A stretch of 40,257 nucleotides of DNA from an uncultured Spirochaetales bacterium (GCA_949293335.1 CASFDA010000004.1:1-40257); one strand, 5' to 3'; shown: positions 6,152 to 15,217, counted from the first letter of the stretch. Numbers and translations are program-made. The notes: a model not told the origin generated them from the letters alone.

Positions 6152-7663
6152 ATGAAAAAAGAGAGGCTTGCTGGCATACTTTGCCATCCGACTTCATTTC
6201 CTTCTGCGTTTGGAATCGGTGATATAGGAGACGTTGCATTCGATTTTCTTTCAGTGCTGGCTGAAAACCATATAAGGCTATGGCAGATATTGCCATTAGG
6301 ACCTACCGGCTATGGAGATAGTCCGTATGCTTCGCGAAGTACATTTGCAGGAAATGAACTGCTGATAAGCATCAAGAGCCTGTATTTGTCCGGATATCTG
6401 GAACTTGAAGATATATTGTCTGTAGGGGAGGATAACAGCGAAAGGGTTGACTACGGGAAGGCTAAGGAGATGAAGATGCCTCTGCTCAGGAGAGCGGCAG
6501 TCAACTTCCTCAAGTCAGATGGAGAGAACAAGGATTACAGGAAATTCCTAGAGAAGAATAGCTGGTGGCTCGATGATTATGCCCTTTTTCAGGTCCTCTC
6601 TGACAAGTTCAATGATACCCGATGGTTCCTGAAGTGGCCTGAAGCTCTCAAGAGGAGAGAGGAATCTGCTCTCAGGAAAGCTTTTGAGGAGAACGCGAAG
6701 GAAGTCGAGATCTGGAAGGTTATGCAGTATTTCTTCTTCTCACAGTGGGCAAAACTCAGAAGCCATGCAAACAGTCTGGGCATCAGCATCATAGGGGATA
6801 TCCCAATCTTTGTAGCTGCAGATAGCGCGGATGCATGGACAAACACACGTCTTCTGATGTTCTCTCCTGATCTGAAACAGGAGAAATCCTCGGGTGTCCC
6901 ACCTGATGCTTTCAGTCCGACCGGACAGCTTTGGGGAAATCCTACATACAGATGGAAGGAACACGAGAAGGACAGGTATTCCTGGTGGATAAAGAGGCTG
7001 TCTCAGGCATTCCTGCTCACGGATATTGTCAGGATAGATCATTTCCGTGGTTTTGATGCAGCCTGGGAAGTCCCGTTCGGAGAGGAGACAGCTGAAAACG
7101 GAAAGTGGGTGAAAGGCCCGGGAGATAAGCTTTTCAGAAGATTCAGGGAAGTGTTCGGCGAAGATCTGGACATCATCGCAGAGGACCTCGGAGTAATCAC
7201 TCCATCGGTGGAGAAGCTGAGAGATGAAAACGGATTCCCTGGCATGAAGATCCTCGAATTCTCTTTCTCGTTCAAGGAAGATGGGTCGTTTGATGCGTCG
7301 AATGCATACCTCCCGCACAATGTTGACTACAATTCGGTGATCTATACAGGAACTCATGACAACGATACGCTCTGCGGCTGGTATGATTCTCTTGATGATG
7401 GATACAAGGATATCGTCAGGAGATATTTCGAAGCGCCAGATGATCAGATTCCTTGGAAGATGATCCGTTCTGCGCTCCTTTCCAGAGCCAAGTATGCCAT
7501 ATTTCCGATGCAGGATATCCTGATGCTCCCTTCCAGTGCAAGGATGAATATTCCTGCCACTTGTGGCACTTCCAACTGGTCGTGGAAAATGAAGAAGGAG
7601 GATATCCACAGCAGGAACTTCCTTCATCTCTCATATCTGATGAAGCTTTCAGGGCGGTACTGA
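6152..7663 (+). CDS. malQ: 4-alpha-glucanotransferase (amylomaltase)
   Basis: A 503-residue GH77 amylomaltase, full length, which transfers alpha-1,4-glucan segments during maltodextrin and glycogen metabolism. Visible family blocks are the N-terminal GILCHPTSFPS, GPTGYGDSPYAS, GDIPIFVAADSADAW, the nucleophile segment VRIDHFRGFD (Asp at about residue 296), IAEDLGVITPSVEKLRD and YTGTHDNDT. An in-frame ATG at 6101 is rejected: the homologous region starts at MKKERLAG, and a TATAAT lies between the two. It is followed immediately by rsmE with a TGATG overlap. The shared divergent region with carD is under 80 bp. Confidence 0.96.
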   Translation: MKKERLAGILCHPTSFPSAFGIGDIGDVAFDFLSVLAENHIRLWQILPLGPTGYGDSPYASRSTFAGNELLISIKSLYLSGYLELEDILSVGEDNSERVDYGKAKEMKMPLLRRAAVNFLKSDGENKDYRKFLEKNSWWLDDYALFQVLSDKFNDTRWFLKWPEALKRREESALRKAFEENAKEVEIWKVMQYFFFSQWAKLRSHANSLGISIIGDIPIFVAADSADAWTNTRLLMFSPDLKQEKSSGVPPDAFSPTGQLWGNPTYRWKEHEKDRYSWWIKRLSQAFLLTDIVRIDHFRGFDAAWEVPFGEETAENGKWVKGPGDKLFRRFREVFGEDLDIIAEDLGVITPSVEKLRDENGFPGMKILEFSFSFKEDGSFDASNAYLPHNVDYNSVIYTGTHDNDTLCGWYDSLDDGYKDIVRRYFEAPDDQIPWKMIRSALLSRAKYAIFPMQDILMLPSSARMNIPATCGTSNWSWKMKKEDIHSRNFLHLSYLMKLSGRY

Positions 7664-8370
7664 TGAACATCATATTGTTTGATTCCCTCCCATCCTTTCT
7701 GAAAAGAGGGGATGAGCGGGCAGAGCATATCCTCAATGTCCTCCATCTGAGAAAGGGGGATCACTTCAGGGGCGGAATAATAAATGGATGTGCTTTGGAT
7801 GTGACGATTGATGAAATCAGAGAAGAGGGTATATATCTTTCTGCAGAAGAGGGAGAAGATCTCTCTGGTCTGACAGGGCTTGAAGTTATACTTGCTGAGG
7901 TCCGGCCCATTTCAATGCGCAGGATCCTGAGGGAACTTGCCAGCCTCGGGGTGAGCAAACTCTATCTAGTGATATCCGACTTCGGAGAAAAGAGCTACCG
8001 GGATGCGTCCCTCTATAAAGATGGGGAGTGGCGGAAGATCGTTCTTGATGGCGCTATGCAAGCTGGCATGACAGGTGTCATGGACGTGGAGCTTCATTTG
8101 GCCCTTCCTGACCTCCTTTCATCTCTTCATCATCGGGATCGTCTGATTTTTGATAACGTAATTGGAAAAAAGGGGCTTGGAGAGATCCCCTCTCTTTCCG
8201 ATAATGTCGTAATAGCGATAGGCCCCGAACGAGGCTGGAGCGCGCGCGAGAGAAACTCATTTCTTGAAAATGGTTTTTCTCCTATTCTCCTTGGAAAGAG
8301 GATATTGCGCACTGAGACAGCAGCTGTTGCCGCGACCAGCAATACACTGATGAAGATGGGCCTCATATAA
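7663..8370 (+). CDS. rsmE: 16S rRNA (uracil(1498)-N3)-methyltransferase
   Basis: A 235-residue RsmE of the SPOUT superfamily, which methylates U1498 of 16S rRNA. The N-terminal PUA-like part includes HILNVLHLRKGD. The SPOUT knot is seen as VIAIGPERGWSARE and, at the C terminus, LGKRILRTETAAVAA. The glycine loop reads GPERGW where many homologues have GPEGGF. The longer open frame starting inside malQ is rejected; the ATG at 7663 gives the homologous N terminus and overlaps the malQ stop by one base, so translation is coupled. Confidence 0.94.
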   Translation: MNIILFDSLPSFLKRGDERAEHILNVLHLRKGDHFRGGIINGCALDVTIDEIREEGIYLSAEEGEDLSGLTGLEVILAEVRPISMRRILRELASLGVSKLYLVISDFGEKSYRDASLYKDGEWRKIVLDGAMQAGMTGVMDVELHLALPDLLSSLHHRDRLIFDNVIGKKGLGEIPSLSDNVVIAIGPERGWSARERNSFLENGFSPILLGKRILRTETAAVAATSNTLMKMGLI

Positions 8371-8380
8371 GGAGAGACGC

Positions 8381-9199
8381 ATGCATACATATGTGAAAGA
8401 GGCAGAAGAGATCCTCGACAAGGAATTTCCAGTGCTTGATCATGGTTTTGTCCGTCTTGTCGACTACCTCGGGTCTGACCAGAGGATAGTTCAGAGTGCT
8501 CGTGTCAGTTACGGCGAGGGGACAAAGACTTACAGGCAGGACAAAGGGTTGATCAACTATCTGATGAGGAATGATCATACATCTCCGTTCGAGCAAGTGG
8601 TTTTCACTTTCCATCTCAAGATGCCTATTTTCGTGGCCAGACAGTGGGTTAGGCACAGAACAGGAAGGATGAATGAGATTTCAGGCAGGTATTCTGTCAT
8701 GAAGGATGAATGCTATGTTCCTTCTCCGTCCGTAATAGCCTACCAGAGTGATAACAATAAGCAGGGAAGGATGGATGAGCCTGTTCCTGAAGAGGTGGCA
8801 AAGAAGGTCACGGAAATGATGAAGGAGGATCAGGAAAGGATCTTCTCTTCTTATCATGAACTGCTTGATATGAATATCGCGAGGGAGCTTAGCCGCATAA
8901 ATCTCCCGCTTTCTCTCTACACGGAGTTCTACTGGCAGATGGACCTCCACAATCTCCTTCACTTTCTCGAACTCAGGTTGCACTCCCATGCCCAATATGA
9001 GATCAGGGAGTATGCGAAGGTCATATTGGAGATCGTGAAGAAAGTGGCTCCTCTCGCTTCAGAGGCTTTCGAGAACAACAGAATGCACTCTGTGAGAATC
9101 TCAAGGGAAGAGAAAGAGGCCATTCGCGCTGTCCTTGATGGGAAGGAGATGCCTCTTGAGGGTAGAGCCCTTGAGATACTTAAAGAAAAGCTCAAGTGA
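8381..9199 (+). CDS. thyX: Flavin-dependent thymidylate synthase
   Basis: A 272-residue ThyX, which makes dTMP from dUMP using FAD, NADPH and methylenetetrahydrofolate. The defining RHR-X7-S motif is intact as RHRTGRMNEIS (residues 91-101). HTSPFEQVVFTF and the C-terminal HNLLHFLELRLHSHAQYEIR block are also typical. A Shine-Dalgarno (AAGGAGA) sits just before the ATG. It follows rsmE by 10 bp in the same operon and overlaps the convergent radical SAM gene by 8 bp. Confidence 0.97.
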   Translation: MHTYVKEAEEILDKEFPVLDHGFVRLVDYLGSDQRIVQSARVSYGEGTKTYRQDKGLINYLMRNDHTSPFEQVVFTFHLKMPIFVARQWVRHRTGRMNEISGRYSVMKDECYVPSPSVIAYQSDNNKQGRMDEPVPEEVAKKVTEMMKEDQERIFSSYHELLDMNIARELSRINLPLSLYTEFYWQMDLHNLLHFLELRLHSHAQYEIREYAKVILEIVKKVAPLASEAFENNRMHSVRISREEKEAIRAVLDGKEMPLEGRALEILKEKLK

Positions 9200-10424
9200 T
9201 CTTTGACATATAGTGCCTTTTCATATCTAGCTCGAAATCGCTGTCCGAACTGTACTCCTTGTGGAGTGCAGATAGCCAGAGCGAGGGATCCTCAAGACAG
9301 AGATATGTAAAGGCCTTTTCTTTGTATTCTTCAGGAAAATATGCAAAGAGGGTATCGTACATCCTCTTCCTCACTTCCAGCGGATATGTGTATTTCCCGG
9401 CGCTCTTCGTGAGTTCCATCTGGCTTGTACGAGTCATCTTGCCCTCTGTGCGCATAGTCTTTATCACCTCTTTGGTGAATACCAGTGTTCCGGCACTGAT
9501 TACTGTTATCTCATCCGGAGCGAACGCTGATGTTATTTTCCCGACAACCTCTCTGTATCCATCCTCCCATCCCTTGAAGTAGACCATCGGATGGATGTGG
9601 AAGCCGATCAGCGCTCCTTTGTCCCTTGCTTTCCTTGCTGCACTGATCCTCTCGTCAAGAGTTGCTGTCAGATGTTCTTCCTTCTCGATTATCACACTTG
9701 CATTCAGCGACCAGGTGAAAAGCATGTTTCTTGGCCAGACTCTGTCAAAAATATCTTTTCTCCCTGACTTGCTCTTGTGTTCAATCACGACATCAGGGTG
9801 CTTTCTTGCAAATGCAGATAGGGCAGAGAGCGTTGAGTAATCATCTCCGAGCATCAGTGAATCAGATGCCTGTCCTGTTCCGATATGCCAGTACTTGTTC
9901 TCGTCAAAAGACATTGCAAGGAGTTTTTCCTCAAGGTCTTTGGGGATGATTATCTTCTCATCGTCATAAAATGAACGTACCGCGCAGTATGAGCATGAGA
10001 ATGCGCATTGCATTATCACATCGAGCGTGGTGAGCTTGCAGCATCTTGTCTTTTCGCCGTCGACAGGGCAAGGGCACTTTCCGAACACAACTTCGTGTTC
10101 TGCTATCTCTATGGTCTTTTTCCTGGAGGGGTACTCCGGAGTGAATGAGGAGTAGTCAACGGGCCCTTTCCTGAGGAGAGAAATGCTATTTCTCACCATC
10201 TTCAGGACCTCGTCCTTCCTCTGTCCCTTGTCCATCTTGCCGAGTTTTTCCCTGTCTATGAATTTCTCTATGCTTCCTTCTTTCCAGAGAGCAAGATCGA
10301 GTTCATCTTTCAGAAGTTCCAGAAAGGTACTCTCCGAAAGGGAGAATTCATCTTTCAATGAGAATAGGTACTCCCTTCTGTCTTCTGAAAGGGCATTGAT
10401 AAGCTGAGCTGTTCCTTTGATCAT
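9192..10424 (-). CDS. SPL-like radical SAM protein (spore photoproduct lyase family)
   Basis: A 410-residue radical SAM enzyme of the SplB/DNA repair photolyase family. The cluster motif CAFSCSYC (C140, C144, C147) has the CX3CX2C spacing. YWHIGTGQASDSLMLGDD and FTWSLNASVI are further family-like segments. A second cysteine group (C117, C119, C128, C129) precedes the cluster and could bind another metal or supply a hydrogen-atom-donating cysteine. It sits between thyX and uvrC, consistent with a role in pyrimidine or DNA repair. The organism shows no sign of sporulation here, so the substrate may not be spore photoproduct. Family call is firm, substrate open. Confidence 0.82.
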   Translation of the reverse strand: MIKGTAQLINALSEDRREYLFSLKDEFSLSESTFLELLKDELDLALWKEGSIEKFIDREKLGKMDKGQRKDEVLKMVRNSISLLRKGPVDYSSFTPEYPSRKKTIEIAEHEVVFGKCPCPVDGEKTRCCKLTTLDVIMQCAFSCSYCAVRSFYDDEKIIIPKDLEEKLLAMSFDENKYWHIGTGQASDSLMLGDDYSTLSALSAFARKHPDVVIEHKSKSGRKDIFDRVWPRNMLFTWSLNASVIIEKEEHLTATLDERISAARKARDKGALIGFHIHPMVYFKGWEDGYREVVGKITSAFAPDEITVISAGTLVFTKEVIKTMRTEGKMTRTSQMELTKSAGKYTYPLEVRKRMYDTLFAYFPEEYKEKAFTYLCLEDPSLWLSALHKEYSSDSDFELDMKRHYMSKIT

Positions 10425-10452
10425 ACAGAAAGCTTCTGTATATTTCCCTTTG

Positions 10453-10479
10453 TTGTCAAATGCCAGATTATCGTAATAT
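10453..10479 (+). promoter_or_regulatory. Candidate uvrC promoter
   Basis: TTGTCA (10453-10458), a 15-bp spacer, then TAATAT (10474-10479), which ends 10 nt before the uvrC ATG at 10490. If used, the 5' leader would be only a few nucleotides. The spacing is short, so confidence is modest. Confidence 0.35.
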
Positions 10480-10489
10480 CTTTCTGATT

Positions 10490-12271
10490 ATGGACAGTGC
10501 AAGGGAAGAGGTGAAGAAATTTCCGGAGATGCCGGGGTGCTATCTTATGAAAGATAGCAATGACACTGTAATTTATGTAGGAAAGGCCAAGAACCTCAGG
10601 CGCCGTGTATCTTCGTATTTTCTGCCGAACAGGGATATGAAGACTACATGCCTCGTGGAGAAGATAGATCATATCGAGTATATAATCACTGGAAACGACT
10701 ATGAGGCACTGGTTCTTGAGAATAACCTCATAAAGAAATATACACCGCACTATAACATCCTGCTGAAAGACGGGAAGAGCTATCCGATGATCAGGATCAC
10801 GAATGAAGAGTTTCCTCGCGTATTCTCGACCAGGAGGATAATCAGGGACGGATCGAGATATTACGGCCCTTATCCCAGTGTGAAGAGCCTGAATGACTAT
10901 CTCGACCTTGTCAGGAAGAGTTTTCCGCTTCGTTTCTGCTCTGGTCCCCTTTCAAAGCGGAAGGATGCCTGCCTTTATTATCATATGAAACGCTGTTCAG
11001 CTCCCTGCATCGGGAAGGTGAGCAAGGAAGAGTACGGGAAATATATTTCCAAAGTCGAGGACTTCCTCTCCGGCGATGATACATCAGTGATCAAGGAACT
11101 TGAGAAAGCGATGATGAAGGCAGCATCTGCCTATGACTATGAGACGGCAGCCGAGAAGAGGGATCTCCTGAGATCTCTCAGTGACCTTCAGAAGAACCAG
11201 ATGGTGGAAGACCATGAGAGTGAGGAGAGCAGGGATTACGTGGCAATCGAGATGCGCAGTTACCTTTCTACAGTCTCGATCATGCAGTTCCGTTCAGGCT
11301 GTCTTATCGGAAAGGCGTTATATCGCTCTGAAACGTTCGGCGATGAGGATGAGACGCTCCTTTCTTTTCTTGTCCAGTACTATGCCGATGGAGATAACCT
11401 CCCGAAAGAGATCTATGTTTCCCATCAGATCGATTCGGAGCTCATCAGGAAATATTTCTCCTCTGAGTTCGGAGGAGCTGTCACTATAGCTGTCCCGCGT
11501 GACGGGAAGCACTACAGGATTCTCAGGCTTGCCAGGGAGAATGCCGTGAGGGATGTAGAGAAGAGGCTGAAGGAGAGTGACAACACTGCCTCTCTGGAAC
11601 GACTGAAGGAGATCCTTTCACTTGATAAGCTCCCGCGTCATATCGAAGGCTTCGATATTGCGCAACTCAGTGGAAAGTACACAGTCAGTTCTCTCATCGT
11701 ATTCCGTGACGGAAATCCCTCTGTGAAGGAATACAGGCATTTCTCGATAAAGACTCTGGATGGAAAGATCGATGACTTTGAATCAATGAGGGAAGCGAGC
11801 ATGAGAAGGTATTCCCGCCTTCTGAGCGAGAATGCCCCCCTTCCTGATCTTGTGATGATCGATGGCGGAAAAGGGCAGGTGAATGCCGTTCTTGGAGTTT
11901 TCCGGGCCTTGGGAATAGACAAGAAGATCGCGCTTGTCGGCCTGAGCAAGGGAAGGGAGGAGATTGTCCTCCCGGAGGATGGAGAGAGCATACTCCTTCC
12001 TCACTCAGATGAAGGACTCCGGACTCTGATCGCAGTCAGGGATGAGTGTCACAGATTCGCCACTTCATTCAATCAGAGGATGAGGAGCAAGGAAGCTTCT
12101 TTCTCTCTTCTCGAATCAATCGAGGGGATGGGCAAAAAGAGAAGCGAGAAGGTCATGAAGAAGTATGGCTCTGTTGATGCTATCCTCTCTCTGAGTGCTG
12201 AAGAACTCAGCAAGGGGGCGGGAATCCCGCTTCCAGTAGCAGAGAGGATACTACATAAGTTCAACTTCTAG
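10490..12271 (+). CDS. uvrC: UvrABC system protein C (excinuclease)
   Basis: A 593-residue UvrC, full length, the dual-incision nuclease of nucleotide excision repair. Domain order: GIY-YIG nuclease (PGCYLMKDS, VIYVGKAKNLRRRVSSYF); cysteine-rich segment (CLYYHMKRCSAPC); UVR motif (IKELEKAMM to KRDLL); RNase H-like nuclease (IEGFDIAQLSGKYTVSS, VMIDGGKGQVNAV); C-terminal (HhH)2 (IEGMGKKRSEKVMKKYG). The ATG at 10490 is preferred over 10460, which falls inside the probable promoter. Its 3' end overlaps convergent holA by 21 bp. Confidence 0.97.
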   Translation: MDSAREEVKKFPEMPGCYLMKDSNDTVIYVGKAKNLRRRVSSYFLPNRDMKTTCLVEKIDHIEYIITGNDYEALVLENNLIKKYTPHYNILLKDGKSYPMIRITNEEFPRVFSTRRIIRDGSRYYGPYPSVKSLNDYLDLVRKSFPLRFCSGPLSKRKDACLYYHMKRCSAPCIGKVSKEEYGKYISKVEDFLSGDDTSVIKELEKAMMKAASAYDYETAAEKRDLLRSLSDLQKNQMVEDHESEESRDYVAIEMRSYLSTVSIMQFRSGCLIGKALYRSETFGDEDETLLSFLVQYYADGDNLPKEIYVSHQIDSELIRKYFSSEFGGAVTIAVPRDGKHYRILRLARENAVRDVEKRLKESDNTASLERLKEILSLDKLPRHIEGFDIAQLSGKYTVSSLIVFRDGNPSVKEYRHFSIKTLDGKIDDFESMREASMRRYSRLLSENAPLPDLVMIDGGKGQVNAVLGVFRALGIDKKIALVGLSKGREEIVLPEDGESILLPHSDEGLRTLIAVRDECHRFATSFNQRMRSKEASFSLLESIEGMGKKRSEKVMKKYGSVDAILSLSAEELSKGAGIPLPVAERILHKFNF

Positions 12272-13276
12272 CGAGTCAGGGTAAAGTGTGAGTGAAGTCT
12301 CCCTTCCTCCCTTTTTTATGATCCTCCATACTATTTCTTCCATCACGGTTTTCATATCCTGCGCTGTCTTGATCACGTTATCGTTCTTCTCAAGCAGCAG
12401 TATGATGTTGCTCACATCCTCTTTCGTGTAGTTTCTCAAAGCAGATCGGAATGAATCCTGCGCGGGAAATCTTATTCCTTTCACCGGATAGGTGACACTA
12501 AGTCCCTCTGCAAGTTTGAATGCCTCTTTTTCACTGTTTCCTTCTTCTATCTTAAGACGGAGATCCTCAAGCAGCCTGAACTGGTTCAAAAGGATTGCAT
12601 TTGCTCCTATCAGGCCACGTGAATCCCTCAGATCGATTGCTCCGACAGCCAGGAGAGCTTCTTCGAGATCCTTTTTTGCGATCTTTCCGAACAGCGTGTA
12701 TCCGTTTTCCCCTTTTTCTCTGGAAAGCACACTGCTGATGTCATTTCCCGAAATCTCTTTCCTGTCCATGTAGTAGCTTGAGATCATATCGATCGCATTG
12801 CCCATCTCTGCTTTGTTGTTCTCAAGTGATGAGAGTATCTCGTCGATCGCATCGTCTGTGACTCTCTTCCCGTTCTTCTGGAATCTGTTCCGTATCCAGA
12901 GTCTCTTGTCCCTGTCGAATTCCTCCCAGAAGATCTTTTTCTCGATGGCGGCATCTGCTTTCTTGGAAAAAGGATTCTGTGTGCCGGACGAGAGTATGAT
13001 CAGATCAAGATCAGGATCTGGAGAGAGGGCATATTCGGAAAGCCTTTTCTTCAGTGTCTCTGTTGCGTTCTCGAAGTACTTTATTGTGATGATCCTGTGA
13101 TCTGCAAATAATGAAGGCTGTCTGAGTGATGATATGATCAGATCATCCTTGTCATCTGATGTGTAGAATGAGGTTTCTTCAGCACCTTCATGCTTCGAGA
13201 GTATCTCGTTTCTTATCCTCTTCCTCTCTTCCTCTTTCTCTCCCTCTTCAGGTCCCATCAACAGATATATTCCCAT
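12251..13276 (-). CDS. holA: DNA polymerase III delta subunit
   Basis: A 341-residue HolA-type clamp-loader subunit, which opens the beta clamp during replication. The N terminus (MGIYLLMGPEEGEKEEE) aligns with the degenerate P-loop start typical of delta. SLFADHRIITIKYFENA and LDLIILSSGTQNPFSKKA resemble the clamp-interacting and RecA-like core regions, and LIGANAILLNQFRLLEDLR the C-terminal collar domain. Sequence is divergent but length and layout fit. It is translationally coupled to the upstream lexA-like gene by a TGATG overlap and is the last gene of the hprK-led run. Confidence 0.85.
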   Translation of the reverse strand: MGIYLLMGPEEGEKEEERKRIRNEILSKHEGAEETSFYTSDDKDDLIISSLRQPSLFADHRIITIKYFENATETLKKRLSEYALSPDPDLDLIILSSGTQNPFSKKADAAIEKKIFWEEFDRDKRLWIRNRFQKNGKRVTDDAIDEILSSLENNKAEMGNAIDMISSYYMDRKEISGNDISSVLSREKGENGYTLFGKIAKKDLEEALLAVGAIDLRDSRGLIGANAILLNQFRLLEDLRLKIEEGNSEKEAFKLAEGLSVTYPVKGIRFPAQDSFRSALRNYTKEDVSNIILLLEKNDNVIKTAQDMKTVMEEIVWRIIKKGGRETSLTLYPDSLEVELM

Positions 13277-13863
13277 CAGACGTACCTCCTCTGGATGAGT
13301 ATGAGCTTGCCAAGGATCTCGAGAGCTCCTGTAGTCTTCTTTCCCATCATGTAATTCTCCGGAATGAGCTCGATAAGCCCATCTTTGCGGAAATAGATGT
13401 GTCTGAGCGAAAGTCTGTCATCGCTCTCAAACAGGATGATATCCCCATTTTCTATCTTCCCTCCATATTCGATGAAGGCGATGTCAGATGGCAATATCCC
13501 TCCGTCTGTCATATCCTCTGTATGCACTTCCACAGCAAAATATGTGCAGTTCTTCTTCATCAGTGCCCTGGAAATGAATACGGATGATGTTTCCTTCTTC
13601 TCCCGCAGTTCTTCTCTTGACGAGTACAGGCTGATCTTTTCATTCAATCTCCCGTATGATGCATTATCGCTTATCCTCAGCCTTCCTTTGGGATCCAGCA
13701 ATCCTTTTTTCCTTATAAGGGAGATATGGTCATACGCGCTTCCGCGAGAAATTGATAATCCTTCTGCCAGCTCAGAGAGAGTAGGGGTCCTTCCGTTCTC
13801 GATGGAGAAAGTACGAATGTATTCAAGTATTTCATTCTGCCTTTGAGTCAGTTTGTCCTTCAC
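13276..13863 (-). CDS. lexA: LexA-like repressor lacking the self-cleavage dyad
   Basis: A 195-residue protein with LexA architecture. The N-terminal winged HTH (LTQRQNEILEYIRTF, GRTPTLSELAEGLSIS, then KGLLDPKGR) matches LexA closely. The C-terminal S24 fold is recognisable (DMTDGGILPSDIAFIE, NGDIILFE, LIELIPENY). By my alignment to E. coli LexA, the nucleophile Ser119 is Asp117 here and the base Lys156 is Arg154. No Ala-Gly cleavage site is visible in the linker. It should bind DNA but not autoproteolyse. Its start overlaps the HPr stop by 4 bp. Alternative: a repressor diverged from LexA with a different signal. Confidence 0.8.
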   Translation of the reverse strand: MKDKLTQRQNEILEYIRTFSIENGRTPTLSELAEGLSISRGSAYDHISLIRKKGLLDPKGRLRISDNASYGRLNEKISLYSSREELREKKETSSVFISRALMKKNCTYFAVEVHTEDMTDGGILPSDIAFIEYGGKIENGDIILFESDDRLSLRHIYFRKDGLIELIPENYMMGKKTTGALEILGKLILIQRRYV

Positions 13864-14123
13864 TCTCTGAACCTGTTCTTGAAGAGTCCCTCTATGGTAT
13901 TGGCAGCTTCACTTTCATCGGGTCCTGATGCATATAGCTTCAGCTTCGTCCCGTATGTTGCGCCGAGGGTAATGACTCCCATGATCGATTTTGCATTTAT
14001 CTTCATTGTTCCCTTTTCGATTGTGATGTCTGAAAGGAATTTGGAAGCTACGGAGGATATCATGGAAGCAGGGCGTGCGTGGATGCCTGCCCTGTTGAGG
14101 ACTTCAAGCGTCTTCTCAACCAT
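13860..14123 (-). CDS. ptsH: HPr phosphocarrier protein
   Basis: An 87-residue HPr. The EI-phosphorylated histidine is H15 (AGIHARPAS) and the HprK-regulated serine is S46 (AKSIMGVITLGA). Both sites are intact, so it can act in PTS transfer and in HPr-Ser-P signalling. The longer frame starting at 14180 is rejected; the ATG at 14123 follows a strong GAGGAGGAG Shine-Dalgarno that lies in the 3' end of hprK, and the two genes overlap by 8 bp. In several spirochaetes HPr and HprK occur without a full sugar PTS; no EI or EII gene is present in this window. Confidence 0.96.
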   Translation of the reverse strand: MVEKTLEVLNRAGIHARPASMISSVASKFLSDITIEKGTMKINAKSIMGVITLGATYGTKLKLYASGPDESEAANTIEGLFKNRFRE

Positions 14124-15114
14124 CGATCTCCTCCTCTGTGTCTGTATTGTAGTAAAGCCGTCTGGCGGCTTCGCTCTCAAGCCATTTGAGGACAGACTGG
14201 TCGAATTCCTTTGCTGAATAATATCCCAGTTTCTTGAGCCTCTCGTTCCTTGCTGCGGTCTCGATGAGGGATGGAAGATTCCTCCACATCGTTACAGGAA
14301 ACACTACTTCCGGTATCTCGATGCCCAGAAAAGTCGCTGTAGTCTGATCTCCGATCCTGTCAAAGTCGTACTTCTTTCCCTCTTCCCATTTCTCCAGCCT
14401 TACAGATAGTTGCACCTGCTTCTTTTCCCTGATTGCGCCCACTCCGAACAAAGTCTGAAGATTGATTATTCCGAGTCCTCTTATCTCCATGTGGTGCGCG
14501 AGCATCGGATTCTCTCCGCTTCCTATCAGGAAGTTATCGCTCAGCCTCTTGAGCTTCACAGTGTCATCGCTGATGAGCCTGTGACCTCTTTCTATCAACT
14601 CGAGCGCTGTCTCGCTCTTTCCAACTCCGCTGTCTCCAGTGATGAGTATGCCGATTCCATATACTTCAACCAGAACGCCATGTATTGTCTCTGTTTTGGC
14701 AAACACCTCGTCAAGCATTCCGTATGCGCGGCGTGAGAAGACTGCCGTATCAAGAGGTGTTGAGAGTATCGCAGTCGCCGTACGCTCTGCAAGATCGATG
14801 AAGTGTTCACTGGGCTTTCCTCCTCCGACAAATACTATGCAGGGAAGGCCATAGCTGAACATCTTCTCAATGTTCGTCCAGTCATTGTTCTTCTCAAGCA
14901 TCTGCAGGTAAGACTGTTCTCCGCGTCCGAAAAGCTGGATGCTGTCAGATGCAAACTCAGGAAAGTATCCCGCGAGGGCAAGCCCGGGGCGGCTGATCTT
15001 GTCTGTTGTGATCACACGCGACAGTCCGCTTCTTCCTGCAATGCAGGTAAGCTGGAGATGATTGTGTTCCTTCAAATCAAGATCGAGCAGATCAAGGACC
15101 GTGAATTCACTCAT
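14116..15114 (-). CDS. hprK: HPr kinase/phosphorylase
   Basis: A 332-residue HprK/P, which phosphorylates and dephosphorylates HPr at Ser46 in response to metabolic state. The Walker A loop GDSGVGKS spans residues 160-167, with ISDD after the following helix. A conserved histidine is in ETIHGVL (H145). The HprK signature region is GLGIINLQTLFGVGAIRE. Length is slightly above the usual 310-320. A TATAAT ends 6 nt upstream of the ATG with no ribosome binding site, so a leaderless transcript is predicted. It leads hprK-ptsH-lexA-holA, all overlapping. Confidence 0.96.
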   Translation of the reverse strand: MSEFTVLDLLDLDLKEHNHLQLTCIAGRSGLSRVITTDKISRPGLALAGYFPEFASDSIQLFGRGEQSYLQMLEKNNDWTNIEKMFSYGLPCIVFVGGGKPSEHFIDLAERTATAILSTPLDTAVFSRRAYGMLDEVFAKTETIHGVLVEVYGIGILITGDSGVGKSETALELIERGHRLISDDTVKLKRLSDNFLIGSGENPMLAHHMEIRGLGIINLQTLFGVGAIREKKQVQLSVRLEKWEEGKKYDFDRIGDQTTATFLGIEIPEVVFPVTMWRNLPSLIETAARNERLKKLGYYSAKEFDQSVLKWLESEAARRLYYNTDTEEEIDG

Positions 15115-15120
15115 GCGAAA

Positions 15121-15149
15121 ATTATAATTAAGGGATATGAAATTTTAAA
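15121..15149 (-). promoter_or_regulatory. hprK promoter (predicted leaderless)
   Basis: On the minus strand, TTTAAA (15144-15149), 17 bp, then TATAAT (15121-15126), 6 nt, then the hprK ATG at 15114. No Shine-Dalgarno is present. Confidence 0.6.
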
Positions 15150-15217
15150 GATGGGAAAATGACGTGTTGCGTCGTCTGTATTCCATTGCCTACAGTAGGT
15201 TTCCAGTTTCAAGACAA

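Noticed and set aside
6740-7627. 295-codon minus-strand frame opposite malQ
   Set aside because: Antisense shadow of a conserved enzyme, with no recognisable product or ribosome binding site.
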